Under the pieces are notes generated by a model. It did no database searches and was not told the origin of the DNA. It worked only from the letters and a program-made list of their open reading frames with translations. A stretch of 42,168 nt of DNA, from positions 1 through 42,168 of the IMG/VR virus record IMGVR_UViG_3300047496_000080; one strand, given 5' to 3'. Shown here piece after piece: positions 16,564 to 23,867 of the stretch (position 1 is the first letter of the stretch; every line of letters starts with the position of its first letter). The position numbers and the translations under genes are program-made. This DNA is from a virus.

Positions 16564-16997
16564 TGTCAACCCTCACTTCGGCAAATAGTGAATTCATTCT
16601 CATCAACCCCAGCGTGTTCTTCGGCCCGGTGCTCGTGCAGGGCTATCAAGTCGATGACGCGTTCGGGACCGAGGACGTTGTGCCCGCGGAGGCAAAAATT
16701 GGCGTCGATGGCCGCAAGTCGTCCGGGTTCACGCCGTTTCTCACGAAAATGCTGGTGCACATTCAAGCGGACAGCCCGTCCATTCAACTGTTTGACAGTT
16801 GGCTGGCGGCCATGGTTGCCGCGCAGGACGACCTGCCGGCCACGTCGGCCGCGATCGCCGCGCCGTCGCTCGGCAAAGTGTACGATTTCACGAACGGCAC
16901 GATGACTCGAGCGCGCGTGATGCCCGACGCCAAGAAACTGTTTGAGGGGCAGACGTTCATGATTGAATGGGGCGCGTTCGTCGCCACCACGATTTAA
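16563..16997 (+). CDS. Tail tube protein
   Basis: 144 residues; its ATG overlaps the sheath TAA by one base. Family features of the DUF3277-like tube proteins: NSEFILINPSVFFGPVLVQGYQVDDAFGTEDVVPAE, DGRKSSGFTPFLTKMLVHIQADSPS, and C-terminal ARVMPDAKKLFEGQTFMIEWGAF. It polymerises into the inner tube through which DNA passes. Sheath followed directly by tube is the usual order. Confidence 0.85.
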   Translation: MSTLTSANSEFILINPSVFFGPVLVQGYQVDDAFGTEDVVPAEAKIGVDGRKSSGFTPFLTKMLVHIQADSPSIQLFDSWLAAMVAAQDDLPATSAAIAAPSLGKVYDFTNGTMTRARVMPDAKKLFEGQTFMIEWGAFVATTI

Positions 16998-16998
16998 G

Positions 16999-17085
16999 AT
17001 GTCTGCATTAGCGTTGCTGGCGGGGGCCGGCCTTTACGCTATGGCGGGTTGGATTTGGCGTCATCTCGCGCTTTCTTGGCACTGA
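16999..17085 (+). CDS. Possible 28-residue membrane peptide
   Basis: A short frame one base after the tube gene stop encodes MSALALLAGAGLYAMAGWIWRH and a short tail. The peptide is almost entirely hydrophobic and could span a membrane once. There is no good ribosome site other than coupling to the tube gene. It may be a real mini-gene or a chance frame. Confidence 0.35.
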   Translation: MSALALLAGAGLYAMAGWIWRHLALSWH

Positions 17086-17109
17086 CGGTTTTTTTAGGGA
17101 GTAGACAAC

Positions 17110-17559
17110 TTGGGCAGACGAGTCGAAAGACTGACGATTCCGGGCGTCCGTTCGGAAGCGCCTGGCGAGCGCGACAACGGCAAAACGTTCCTGTTGCGCG
17201 AAATGGACAGCTACGCCGGCCAAAAATGGGCGTTTCGCGTTCTCAAAGTGTTGGCCTCCAGCGGCCTCCAGTTGCCCGACGGCGCCCTGGAGGGCGGGTG
17301 GGCAGGGCTGGGCTCGTTCGCATTCCACGCCATCGCCAAGGCCTCCACAGCGGAAATTGAGCCATTGCTTGACGAGATGCTGGGGCAAGCCCAATACGAG
17401 CACCCGGGCGACGGCAAACGACCGCCAATCGCGCAGCCGATCATCCGCGGCGTGAATTGCCAAATCGAGGAAATCAAAACCTTCGCGACAATCCAAATGG
17501 AGCTATTCAAGCTTCACGCGGGTTTTACCGTGGGCGCGAGCATCCCGACTACGGCCTAG
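17110..17559 (+). CDS. Tail assembly chaperone, short form
   Basis: 149 residues from a TTG start preceded by GGGAGTAG, a ribosome site seen before several starts in this genome. FLLREMDSYAGQKWAFRVLKVLASSGLQLPDG, a GSFAFHAIAKASTAEIEPLLDEMLGQ core and IRGVNCQIEEIKTFATIQMELFKLHAGF fit the tail assembly chaperone family (lambda gpG counterpart). These proteins bind the tape measure before the tube grows around it. A slippery heptamer near the 3' end produces the extended form. It lies between the tube and tape measure genes, the invariant position. Confidence 0.8.
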   Translation: MGRRVERLTIPGVRSEAPGERDNGKTFLLREMDSYAGQKWAFRVLKVLASSGLQLPDGALEGGWAGLGSFAFHAIAKASTAEIEPLLDEMLGQAQYEHPGDGKRPPIAQPIIRGVNCQIEEIKTFATIQMELFKLHAGFTVGASIPTTA

Positions 17560-17753
17560 CGCTGTACGCTTCGCGTCCGGGCGGTTTGATCGGGTACGTA
17601 AATTTGCCGCCGTTGATTGGGATGGCCGTCAGTAGCGGGCTAGCCACGTTGCACGAATTGCAGACCGTCTACGGCGTGGCGGACCTGTTTGACCTGATTG
17701 AAATCATCAATGTAGACGCCCATAATCGGGCGAAGCAAATGCAGCGTGGTTAA
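17110..17753 (+). CDS. Tail assembly chaperone, -1 frameshift fusion
   Basis: After TTT at 17524-17526 a -1 shift joins 139 residues of the short form to a 75-residue extension (starts YRGREHPDYGLALYASRPG, ends NVDAHNRAKQMQRG), giving 214 residues. The -1 frame has no convincing start of its own (its first ATG at 17457 is within the upstream gene). The extension contains GYVNLPPLIGMAVSSGL and an acidic LFDLIEIINVDAH helix. This is the GT-type product known from lambda and most long-tailed phages. Confidence 0.75.
17520..17526 (+). other. Slippery heptamer GGGTTTT for -1 frameshifting
   Basis: In the zero frame the heptamer reads G GGT TTT, matching the X XXY YYZ rule. It lies 33 bases before the stop of the short form, inside the overlap with the -1 frame, and slipping here joins the two chaperone frames without an intervening stop. 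Confidence 0.7.
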
Positions 17754-17773
17754 CGCTTTACGAGGGTAATCCG

Positions 17774-19339
17774 TTGGCCACGATAATTGACTCGCTCATC
17801 GTCACTTTAGGTTTAGACGCCTCCAAGTACAAACAGGGCACGCAGCAAGCGACGGCCGCCACGGCCGAAACGGCGCGGAAAACCAAACTCGCCGCCGAGC
17901 AAATCACAAAATCTCTCGCCGAAGTCGGCCGCACCGTGGCCGCGCTGTTCCTTGGGTTTGAAACGGTTTCAGGGTTTGGCAAGTTCCTTGCGGGTTTGAA
18001 CGAAGGCGAAGCGTCTCTAGGGCGCACGGCTAAAACGTTGGACATGAACGTCCACGAGCTCAACAAATGGGGCAATGCGGTAAAGCTTGTCACGGGTAAC
18101 GCATCGGATGCGTTCCAGGCCTTCGACAAAATCACGCAAGAAAAAGCGGCCAAAGATCTGCGCGGCGAAGTCGGCCCCATGCTGCAAATGCTGCAGCAGT
18201 TTGGCGTGGCGTTTGAAAACGCCAACGGAAAACTGCGCAACCAGGGCGACATACTCGAGGAACTGGCCGACAAAACGGCGTGGATGGGCGCCGCGCAACA
18301 GAAAGCGTTGTTTGCGTCGGTTGGCCTTACGGAAGGCGAAATCAATTACCTTGTGCAAGCGAAATCGCTGCGGCAAGAGCAATTGCGGCTCGCTGAGAAA
18401 AACAACAACGTTACGGACGAAAGTGTCGCCAAGGCGCAGGCGCTGCAAGAGTATTGGCGCAACATCGGTATCCAAATTGAAAGCGCCGGGCAGTCGATCC
18501 TGCAAACCCTTACGCCAGCCGTCGAAGCGGTTTTCGAGACGGTGTCGAATCTGTTCCAGTTATTCAAGGACACGGGCGGCCTTGATGCGATCGCGCAGAC
18601 CTTCCGCGCGGTATGGAACATTGTGAAAGCGATTGGCGACAGCATCCGCATATGGTCAAACATCATCGCGGATTCGCCTATCGGAAAATACTTCAATTTT
18701 ATGTTCAAGCTGTACGGCAAAGGCTTGGACTTGATCGCGCCGCCGTCCGAGCCTTCACCCGTGACGCCCGGTTCCGGCGCGCCACAAGTCACGCCCGAAA
18801 CGCTGTACCAAAACAACAACCCGGGCAACATCAAGGCCGTGGGCAATCAGCCGCGTGACGCTCGAGGCTTCCGCGTGTTCGCCAACGCGGACGAGGGCAA
18901 AGCGGAAATTGCCGCGTGGATCGCCCGGCGCGAAAACGAAGGCCTGCGCACCATTGCGCAGCTGGTGAACGCGTACGAGGGGCACGATGCGCCGGGTAAT
19001 CACAACGACATTCCGGCCTACATTCAAGCCTTGGAGCGCGCCACGGGCAAACGGGCCGACGACTCGTTAGACCCTTCCGACACGGCCAACATTGTGCGGG
19101 GCATTATTACGCACGAAGGGGCGCAGGTACCGTCAGGCGCTACGCCCGGCCTCGTGGGCGGGGGCGGCTCCGTCAGCGGCATCATTGACCGCAGCGGCGG
19201 CGGGGGCACGACCACGGTCACTATCGGAAAAATCGACGTGCGTTCAAACGCGTCCGACCCCGTGGCGGTTGCGAATCAAACGGCCGACGCGATACAGCGC
19301 AAGCTGACGGCCGCGCAAGCCTACAGCGGGCAAAATTAA
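17774..19339 (+). CDS. Tail tape measure protein with lysozyme-like domain
   Basis: 521 residues from a TTG with a GAGGG ribosome site. Residues 1-~330 are helical and start with the tape measure signature IIDSLIVTLGLDASKYKQGTQQA, followed by KSLAEVGRTVAALFLGFETVSGFGKFL and a hydrophobic segment around 250-310. Residues ~345-440 (NNNPGNIKAV, FRVFANADEGKAEIAAWIARR, YEGHDAPGNHNDIPAYIQALERATG) resemble the lysozyme-like fold of phage P5-type proteins, consistent with peptidoglycan cutting at injection. The C-terminus is Gly-rich. At about 520 residues it predicts a short tail, roughly 75-80 nm if the usual 1.5 angstrom per residue rule applied to its whole length. Confidence 0.8.
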   Translation: MATIIDSLIVTLGLDASKYKQGTQQATAATAETARKTKLAAEQITKSLAEVGRTVAALFLGFETVSGFGKFLAGLNEGEASLGRTAKTLDMNVHELNKWGNAVKLVTGNASDAFQAFDKITQEKAAKDLRGEVGPMLQMLQQFGVAFENANGKLRNQGDILEELADKTAWMGAAQQKALFASVGLTEGEINYLVQAKSLRQEQLRLAEKNNNVTDESVAKAQALQEYWRNIGIQIESAGQSILQTLTPAVEAVFETVSNLFQLFKDTGGLDAIAQTFRAVWNIVKAIGDSIRIWSNIIADSPIGKYFNFMFKLYGKGLDLIAPPSEPSPVTPGSGAPQVTPETLYQNNNPGNIKAVGNQPRDARGFRVFANADEGKAEIAAWIARRENEGLRTIAQLVNAYEGHDAPGNHNDIPAYIQALERATGKRADDSLDPSDTANIVRGIITHEGAQVPSGATPGLVGGGGSVSGIIDRSGGGGTTTVTIGKIDVRSNASDPVAVANQTADAIQRKLTAAQAYSGQN

Positions 19340-20074
19340 ATGCTCTTCATCACGCAAGGCGCGGGCATAGGGCTACCGATTACGGTCACGCTGCCCGCGT
19401 TCCCCAATGTGCCGAACTTGCCGGGCGTGCCGCAGATTCCGCGATCGTTGCTCTACCCGCCGTCGCTCGCGCCGGGGCTTTTGACCGAAGCGGCGCAAGG
19501 CACGTTGTATCAAGCGACCGTGGCGCCGACAATCTGGGGCGTGTTCGATCAATCGGGCACGCGCGCCATTGACGCCGACAGCGTGGCCGATTTCGGGCAG
19601 CGGCAGGAATACCGCGTTTCAAATTATCCGGTGCAGCGTGGCGCGTTTGCCAGTTACAACAAAGTCACCATGCCGTTTGAATGTTCCGTAGTGCTGACAA
19701 AGGGCGGCAGCGTCACGGATCGAAACAATTTTCTGACGCAGGTTGACGCGGTCGTGTCGTCGATCAACCCGTACAACATTCTGACGGCCGAAAAAACGTA
19801 CATGAACGTCACGGCGACGCGCGCGGAGCTTTCGCGGCGCGGCGCGGCAAACGCGGCATATTTCGACGTGGAACTATTTTTTATTCAGATCATTGAAATC
19901 GAGCAAAACTACGGCACGACCACGGGCACGCCGGGCACGCCGTCGACGGCGGATTCCTCCGTTGCGAGCGCGGTACCGTCCGCTAATCAGGGCGTGAACT
20001 ACCCTCAAACGCCCACAACGGCCGTACAAACCGCAGTCACGGCCGCAATCACGCCGCCGGTCCCGACGGGTTAG
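19340..20074 (+). CDS. Dit-like baseplate/distal tail protein
   Basis: 244 residues, starting directly after the tape measure stop. The central part, VAPTIWGVFDQSGTRAIDADSVADFGQRQEYRVSNYPVQRGAFASYNKVTMPFECSVVLTKGG, matches the Dit-like N-terminal domain that forms the ring at the tube tip. It continues with DRNNFLTQVDAVVSSINPYNILTAEKTYMNVTATRAEL and a Thr/Pro-rich tail. It probably joins tube, plug and hub. Confidence 0.7.
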   Translation: MLFITQGAGIGLPITVTLPAFPNVPNLPGVPQIPRSLLYPPSLAPGLLTEAAQGTLYQATVAPTIWGVFDQSGTRAIDADSVADFGQRQEYRVSNYPVQRGAFASYNKVTMPFECSVVLTKGGSVTDRNNFLTQVDAVVSSINPYNILTAEKTYMNVTATRAELSRRGAANAAYFDVELFFIQIIEIEQNYGTTTGTPGTPSTADSSVASAVPSANQGVNYPQTPTTAVQTAVTAAITPPVPTG

Positions 20075-20078
20075 CCAC

Positions 20079-20438
20079 ATGCAGCAGATTCAACTATCCG
20101 CCGTCCCCGCTCAGACCCTGACTACGACGCTAGGCGGCCAATCGTGCCAGATTGCCGTGTATCAGAAACAGCCAATTGTCGACGAATACGGCGTGGCGGC
20201 CGGTTTGTTTTTTGACCTGATTGTGAACAACGCCCCGATCCTAAACACGGTGCGCTGTTTGGACCGCACGCGGTTGCTGCTCGATCGGACGTATCTCGGC
20301 GTCATCGGCGATTTCATGTTCATCGACGTGACGGGCCAAGGGCCGCCGCTGTTTTCGGGCGCCCCGCCGCAATACGAAGGCCTTGGCACGCAGTTCCTGT
20401 TGATCTATCTCGAAGCGTCGGACTTGGCCGCGCTATGA
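20079..20438 (+). CDS. Baseplate plug protein (Pam3 gp18-like)
   Basis: 119 residues, compact and beta-rich: IQLSAVPAQTLTTTLGGQSCQIAVYQKQP, VAAGLFFDLIVNNAPILNTVRCLDRTRLL, YLGVIGDFMFIDVTGQGPP, and LGTQFLLIYLEASDL. This corresponds to the DUF6983-type plug family of simple myovirus baseplates. The gene order Dit-like, plug, hub, spike supports the role. Coupled by ATGA to the next gene. Confidence 0.7.
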   Translation: MQQIQLSAVPAQTLTTTLGGQSCQIAVYQKQPIVDEYGVAAGLFFDLIVNNAPILNTVRCLDRTRLLLDRTYLGVIGDFMFIDVTGQGPPLFSGAPPQYEGLGTQFLLIYLEASDLAAL

Positions 20439-21391
20439 CGCTTATCTACTCTCAAAAACAATTGCGGGTTACGTTCACGCTGACGCAATCAAACGCGTCC
20501 TTCGTGGGCGTGTCGGGCGAAGCGCGGGGCAACACGCTGCAACTGTCCGGTCTGCGCATGTCGGCAATCATCAAAGGCGCGGGGTATCCGGCGTGGACGG
20601 AAGCGTCTATCCGAATCTACGGCATGGCGCAAGCCGACATGAACGCTCTGGCCGTGCAAACCGTGAGCCGCGGCAAAACAGGGTTTCTGCCCAACACGGT
20701 GCTGATTGAAGCGAATAGCGGTTCGGGCGGTTGGACCGCGGCGTACGCGGGAAACATTCTCACGGCGGCACCGGACTACAGCGCGGCGCCCGACGTGCCG
20801 CTCGAAATCGTGTCACGCGCGGGCCTATACGATTCGGTCAACCCGGCCACGCCGACCAGTTTTCCGCAAAGCGTCAGCGTGTACAACGTGCTGTCGACCA
20901 TCACGGCAAAAATGAATCTTGCTTCGGTGAACAACGGCGTGACGAGTGTCACAAGCGGCGCCGTGTATCGCCCCGAATCGTTGACCGACCAGCTGCGCGC
21001 CATTTGCCAAGCGTACGCCATTGACCCCGTGTACAGCGCGGACGGGCACACGATTACGTTTTCGCCGCAAGGTTCCGCAGACCTATCCGAGCCGCTGGTG
21101 CTCACGCCGGCGACGGGGCTTGTCGGGTACCCGGTTCCGCAGGCGAACGGGTTCATTGCCGTTCGTTCGCTCTACAATCCGGCGCTGCACGTGAAAAGCG
21201 CGCTCACGATCGCCGACAGCGACGCCGTAATTGACTCAAGCGCGGGATTTCCGACCACGCTTAATTCGCTGGCGAACGGCTCTTGGGTCGTGACCGCGAT
21301 CACGAATATTTTGGAAGCGCAAAAACCCGACGGCGCATGGTTTTCTGATTTAGTGCTCTATCCGCCGTTTGCCGTGGCGACGCCAACATGA
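20435..21391 (+). CDS. Baseplate hub protein
   Basis: 318 residues. Sequence such as LRVTFTLTQSNASF, RMSAIIKGAGYPAWTEASIRIYGM, NTVLIEANSGSGGWTAAYAGNILTAAPDY and YNVLSTITAKMNLASVNNGVTS, then VKSALTIADSDAVIDS, fits the gp27-like hub of small baseplates. The hub encircles the spike and links the tube to it. Its placement between plug and spike and ATGA overlaps on both sides support this. Confidence 0.65.
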   Translation: MTLIYSQKQLRVTFTLTQSNASFVGVSGEARGNTLQLSGLRMSAIIKGAGYPAWTEASIRIYGMAQADMNALAVQTVSRGKTGFLPNTVLIEANSGSGGWTAAYAGNILTAAPDYSAAPDVPLEIVSRAGLYDSVNPATPTSFPQSVSVYNVLSTITAKMNLASVNNGVTSVTSGAVYRPESLTDQLRAICQAYAIDPVYSADGHTITFSPQGSADLSEPLVLTPATGLVGYPVPQANGFIAVRSLYNPALHVKSALTIADSDAVIDSSAGFPTTLNSLANGSWVVTAITNILEAQKPDGAWFSDLVLYPPFAVATPT

Positions 21392-22032
21392 CCGGCCCCG
21401 CATACGGTCAGGCAAACGGGTCGACGGACGCCAGCGCGTTCAACGTGATGCAGTTTTTGATATCGGCCGCGTTGTCGAAAATGCAGACGATCAGCATTGC
21501 AAGCGTGATCGCGGTTCACGGAGGCGGCGTCGCGCCTACGGGCACCGTGGACGTGCAAATCCTTGTAAACCTGATTACGGGCAATGGGACTTCCGTACCG
21601 CATGGCGTCATTTACGGCGTGCCGTTTGCTCGAGCGCAGGGCGGAACAAATGCCGTTATCTGCGACCCTGCCATAGGCGATACGGGGCTTGTTGCGTTTG
21701 CGTCTCGAGATATTTCCAGCGTGAAAACGGCACGAGCCCAAGCCAACCCGGCGAGCGCGCGACAGTTCGACTGGGCGGACGCTATTTACGTGTCGGGCAT
21801 GCTGAACGGCGCACCTACGCAATACATCATGTTCAACATGTCGGGAATTGAAATCGTGTCGCCGACGGCGCTGTCGATCACGGCGCCCACGGTAACAGTG
21901 AACGGTAATCTGGTCGTGACGGGCACAACCATGGGCACGGGCGAGGGCATATTTAACGGGACGCCGGTATCGACACACGTGCATCCTGGCGTCACCACGG
22001 GCAGCGGCAGCACGGGGGCGCCGGTACCATGA
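21388..22032 (+). CDS. Baseplate spike protein (gp138/gpV-like)
   Basis: 214 residues. The N-terminal OB-fold region includes IASVIAVHGGGVAPTGTVDVQILVN, GDTGLVAFASRDISSVK and SARQFDWADAIYVSGML. The C-terminus has the repetitive beta-helix-type SPTALSITAPTVTVNGNLVVTG and ends with STHVHPGVTTGSGSTGAPVP, characteristic of P2 gpV/gp138 type spikes. The HxH motif near the end may bind an iron ion at the tip, as in known spikes. It pierces the outer membrane on contraction. Confidence 0.8.
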   Translation: MTGPAYGQANGSTDASAFNVMQFLISAALSKMQTISIASVIAVHGGGVAPTGTVDVQILVNLITGNGTSVPHGVIYGVPFARAQGGTNAVICDPAIGDTGLVAFASRDISSVKTARAQANPASARQFDWADAIYVSGMLNGAPTQYIMFNMSGIEIVSPTALSITAPTVTVNGNLVVTGTTMGTGEGIFNGTPVSTHVHPGVTTGSGSTGAPVP

Positions 22033-22391
22033 GCTATCAAACGTTACTGCTTGACGTGTCGTTGTGGGATTTGACGCTCGACAGCAATGGCAACATGGCG
22101 CTGGCCTCGCCGCCGTACGCATTGGCGCAAGACGTGGCGAGCGCCTGCCGTACCGTGCTCGGCGAGGTCTATTACGACACCACGCTAGGCGTGGATTTTT
22201 TCGGCCAAATATTCGGCATGACGCCGCCCGTGTCCGTGTTTCAGGAAATGTTCGTGGCCGCCGCGCTTACCGTGCCGGGCGTTGTGTCGGCCACGTGCGT
22301 CATTTCGTCCTATAGCGCTACCTCGCGCCGTGTGACCGGGCAAGTGCAGTTCGTGGACTCTAGCGGCGCAACCAATACTGTGAGCATCTGA
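22029..22391 (+). CDS. Baseplate wedge protein (gp25/gpW-like)
   Basis: 120 residues. LLLDVSLWDLTLDSNGNMALASPPYALAQDVASACRTVLGEVYYDTTLGVDFFGQIFG fits the gp25-like lysozyme-related wedge family, and the C-terminal half VSVFQEMFVAAALTVPGVVSATCVISSY completes it. The protein nucleates sheath attachment at the baseplate. Overlaps the spike gene as ATGA. Confidence 0.75.
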   Translation: MSYQTLLLDVSLWDLTLDSNGNMALASPPYALAQDVASACRTVLGEVYYDTTLGVDFFGQIFGMTPPVSVFQEMFVAAALTVPGVVSATCVISSYSATSRRVTGQVQFVDSSGATNTVSI

Positions 22392-22394
22392 ACC

Positions 22395-23867
22395 ATGGCC
22401 AATACGACAAACGTTCCCAGCGTGCAATTCACTTCAACGGGCCTCGTGCTGCCGACTGAATCGGCCATTCTCGCAGGCGTCCAACAGGATCAAAATGCGG
22501 CATTCGGCGGCAATCTAAACCCTGCGCTCAACACGCCGCAAGGCCAGCTGGCGACAAGCACGACGGCGATCATTGCGAACGGCAATACGACCTTCGCCAC
22601 GTTCGTCAATCAAGTTGACCCGGACACGGCCACGGGGTTTATGCAAGACGCGATCGCGCGCATTTATTTTCTGACGCGCAATCCCGCCGTATCGACCACA
22701 GTCAACTGCCAGTGCGTGGGCGCGTTCGGGACGATCATCCCCGTGGGCGCGCAAGTGCAGGACACGAGCGGCAACATTTACTTGTGTACCGAGGCGGGGA
22801 CCATCCCCGTAGGCGGCTCGATCACGCTGCCGTTTGCCGCTCAAATCGCAGGCCCGACGCCGTGCGCCGCGAATACCGTGACGATCATTTATCAAGCGAT
22901 ACCCGGTTGGAACACGGTGAATAATTCGGCCGTCGGCGTCACCGGCTCTGCGGTCGAATCGCCCGCAGCGTTCGAGTACCGGCGCGAGCAATCCGTGGGC
23001 CTGAATTCGCAAGGGTCGTTGCCGGCGATTTACGCAAAAATCTTCGACGTGCCCGGCGTGATTGACGTATTTGTCACACAAAACAACACGGACGCGGTCG
23101 TCAGCGGGACCATCAACGGCAACCCGAATTCGACCGCGTTCCCCGTGGCGCCTCGATCAATCTACGCGGCTGTCGTCGGCGGCAACGCGTTGGCCGTGGC
23201 GACTGCCATCTGGCAAGCGGCCAACATCGGCCCGGGGTACCAGCCAACGTTCGCCGGCACGGGTTCGCAAGCGGCCGGCGTGGTCACGATTACGGCCACC
23301 ACGTCCGGATCAATTGTCGCGGGGATGAAGCTTACGGGCGCCGTGTTTTCCGGCACGGCCACGGTTACATCGCTCGGCACGTACAACGGCGCAACCGGCA
23401 CGGTCAACGTGAGCACGTCCGGCACGGCGGGCAGCGGCGCAATCACGGGCAGTCAGGTAGGCACGTCCGGCGCGACACTCGTGTCCGAGACGGTGCAGGA
23501 CACCAGCGGCTATTCGGTTCCGTTGCCCGCATATCAAGTGACGTTCATCAACCCGGCACCGACGCCGGTTTATTTCACGGTGCAAATCGCCAGCAACCCG
23601 AACCTACCGGCGAACATTGTCCCGCTGGCTCAACAAGCGATTGTGAACAGTTTCACGGGCGAGGACGGCAGCCTGCGCGCTCGAAGTGGGTCTACGATTC
23701 TCGCTTCAAAGTTTTACGCGCCCGTCACGCTGATAGGCCCCGAAGTCTCTATCCTCGAAATTTTGTTGGGGTTCTCAAGCGGCGGCGCCACGCAAAACTC
23801 ATTGCAAATGGGCATCGATCAAGAGCCGACGATTGTTGCCGGTAACGTCGCCGTGACGATCATATGA
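22395..23867 (+). CDS. Baseplate J-like protein with inserted beta module
   Basis: 490 residues. N-terminal LPTESAILAGVQQDQNAAFGGNLNP and TPQGQLATSTTAIIANGNTTFATFVNQVDPDTATGFMQDAIARIYFLTRNPA are typical of Mu gp47/P2 gpJ baseplate proteins, as are ESPAAFEYRREQSVGLNSQGSLPAIYAKIFDVPGVIDVFV and the C-terminal strands. Residues ~286-354 are a Gly/Thr/Ser-rich insert (VTITATTSGSIVAGMKLTG ... TGTVNVSTSG) of the type found in the cement protein and connector. gpJ links the wedge to peripheral fibres. Confidence 0.8.
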   Translation: MANTTNVPSVQFTSTGLVLPTESAILAGVQQDQNAAFGGNLNPALNTPQGQLATSTTAIIANGNTTFATFVNQVDPDTATGFMQDAIARIYFLTRNPAVSTTVNCQCVGAFGTIIPVGAQVQDTSGNIYLCTEAGTIPVGGSITLPFAAQIAGPTPCAANTVTIIYQAIPGWNTVNNSAVGVTGSAVESPAAFEYRREQSVGLNSQGSLPAIYAKIFDVPGVIDVFVTQNNTDAVVSGTINGNPNSTAFPVAPRSIYAAVVGGNALAVATAIWQAANIGPGYQPTFAGTGSQAAGVVTITATTSGSIVAGMKLTGAVFSGTATVTSLGTYNGATGTVNVSTSGTAGSGAITGSQVGTSGATLVSETVQDTSGYSVPLPAYQVTFINPAPTPVYFTVQIASNPNLPANIVPLAQQAIVNSFTGEDGSLRARSGSTILASKFYAPVTLIGPEVSILEILLGFSSGGATQNSLQMGIDQEPTIVAGNVAVTII

